Positions 5,562-5,834 of a stretch of 5,834 bases of DNA are shown piece after piece. The notes beneath the pieces were generated by a model. It worked only from the letters and a program-made list of their open reading frames with translations. It did not search any database and had not been told where the DNA came from. Each line of letters begins with the position of its first letter. The stretch's first letter is position 1. A program made the position numbers and the translations under genes. Origin of the DNA: Bacillus_CJ salitolerans (GTDB lineage Bacteria; Bacillota; Bacilli; Bacillales; SA4); contig NZ_JBHUEM010000059.1 of the NCBI RefSeq assembly GCF_042680805.1, positions 1-5,834 on the forward strand. Reading direction: 5' to 3'.

Positions 5562-5567
5562 GGAGGT
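5562..5567 (+). promoter_or_regulatory. Ribosome binding site for the istA GTG start
   Basis: GGAGGT lies 10 nt before GTG at 5578-5580. It decides for the GTG start over the in-frame ATG at 5560-5562, which has no ribosome site and overlaps this one. Confidence 0.65.
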
Positions 5568-5577
5568 TATATCAAAG

Positions 5578-5834
5578 GTGGATAAGTGGCAAATGTATAT
5601 GGAGATACAACAGTTAATTAAACAAGGATTTAGTAAAACAAAAGTAGCTGAAAAGCTCGGGATATCAAGGTCAACAGTTTATCGTAATCTTAAGAGGTCT
5701 CCTTCGGAGATGGCAGAGTGGGTTGAGTCGTTAAAGGATAGAAGTAAAAAACTTGATAAGTTTAAAGATTTAATCTTGTCATGGCTTCGTGAACACCCAG
5801 ATATGTCTTCTGCCCAGGTGTGTGACTGGTTACT
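5578..5834 (+). CDS. istA: IS21-family transposase IstA, N-terminal 85 codons (runs off the right edge)
   Basis: The translation begins (V/M)DKWQMYMEIQQLIKQGFSK, then has a clear helix-turn-helix, 'TKVAEKLGISRSTVYRNLKR' (residues 21-40), followed by 'SPSEMAEWVESLKDR' and 'LDKFKDLILSWLREHPDMSSAQVCDWL'. This matches the N-terminal DNA-binding region of IS21 IstA proteins, which bind the element's ends and later carry a DDE catalytic core. The core and IstB, the AAA+ helper ATPase, are outside the window. The GTG start is favoured by GGAGGT at 5562-5567. The frame is open to the window edge with no stop or shift. It is the only gene on the plus strand and faces away from the paa cluster. A related HTH-bearing transposase family cannot be fully excluded without the core domain. 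Confidence 0.82.
   Translation, partial: MDKWQMYMEIQQLIKQGFSKTKVAEKLGISRSTVYRNLKRSPSEMAEWVESLKDRSKKLDKFKDLILSWLREHPDMSSAQVCDWL

Larger units (their letters stand above)
5434..5834 (+). mobile_element. IS21-family insertion sequence, left end (runs off the right edge)
   Basis: The element is recognised from the N-terminus of its IstA transposase and about 140 bp of non-coding end before it. The exact tip is uncertain: TG dinucleotides expected at an IS21 end occur at 5434, 5436 and 5440. A CTGCTA repeat at 5439-5444 and 5463-5468, 24 bp apart, could belong to the multiple terminal repeats usual in this family. An inverted repeat, ATGATG (5528-5533) and CATCAT (5541-5546), precedes istA. The second gene istB, the right end and the target duplication are outside the window, so intactness cannot be judged. 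Apart from these elements, the 5433-5577 stretch holds no gene that I can support. Confidence 0.75.

Noticed and set aside
5560..5577. ATG at 5560-5562 as the istA start
   Set aside because: It would add six residues (MEVISK) but lacks a Shine-Dalgarno, while its own codons contain the GGAGGT serving the GTG at 5578.
1..5834. CRISPR arrays, tRNA or rRNA genes
   Set aside because: No regularly spaced repeats, cloverleaf sequences or rRNA-like stretches were seen on either strand by eye.

Overview
The window carries a phenylacetate (phenylacetyl-CoA) catabolic gene cluster, all on the minus strand, from what looks like a low-GC Gram-positive bacterium of the Bacillaceae type. The support for this is AT-rich DNA, strong GGAGG-type Shine-Dalgarno sites, a near-consensus sigma-A promoter, a CcpA-like cre site, and an IS21-family element of the kind common in Bacillus and Geobacillus. 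I cannot name the species.

Layout, from right to left (the direction of minus-strand transcription). At 5434-5834 lies the left end of an IS21-like insertion sequence, with the first 85 codons of its plus-strand istA transposase; the element runs off the window. It abuts the start codon of a 91-codon orphan gene (5157-5432, minus), which ends in a clear intrinsic terminator (5142-5171). A promoter and leader of about 230 bp follow, with a -35/-10 pair, a cre-like site and a possible repressor site. Then comes paaK (3596-4924). A 91-bp gap holds a weak hairpin, a second possible promoter and a palindrome. It leads into paaA, paaB, paaC and paaD, then an EthD-family gene and the first 134 codons of an aldehyde dehydrogenase cut off at position 1.

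How the genes work together: PaaK activates phenylacetate to phenylacetyl-CoA. The diiron monooxygenase PaaA, with structural subunit PaaC and small subunit PaaB, makes the 1,2-epoxide. PaaD, a MIP18/DUF59 protein with a C-terminal cysteine cluster, probably helps mature iron-sulfur or metal cofactors of the oxygenase system. Later steps (oxepin-CoA isomerisation, ring opening and aldehyde oxidation, beta-oxidation) would use the aldehyde dehydrogenase and genes beyond the left edge. The reductase gene paaE is not in its usual place after paaD, where EthD and the aldehyde dehydrogenase sit instead.

I see no wholly new system. The parts most worth a second look are the EthD/ALDH substitution for paaE, the two regulatory regions sharing a 15-nt motif, the cre site, the paaD-ethD hairpin, and the IS insertion that has probably removed the upstream region of the orphan gene.
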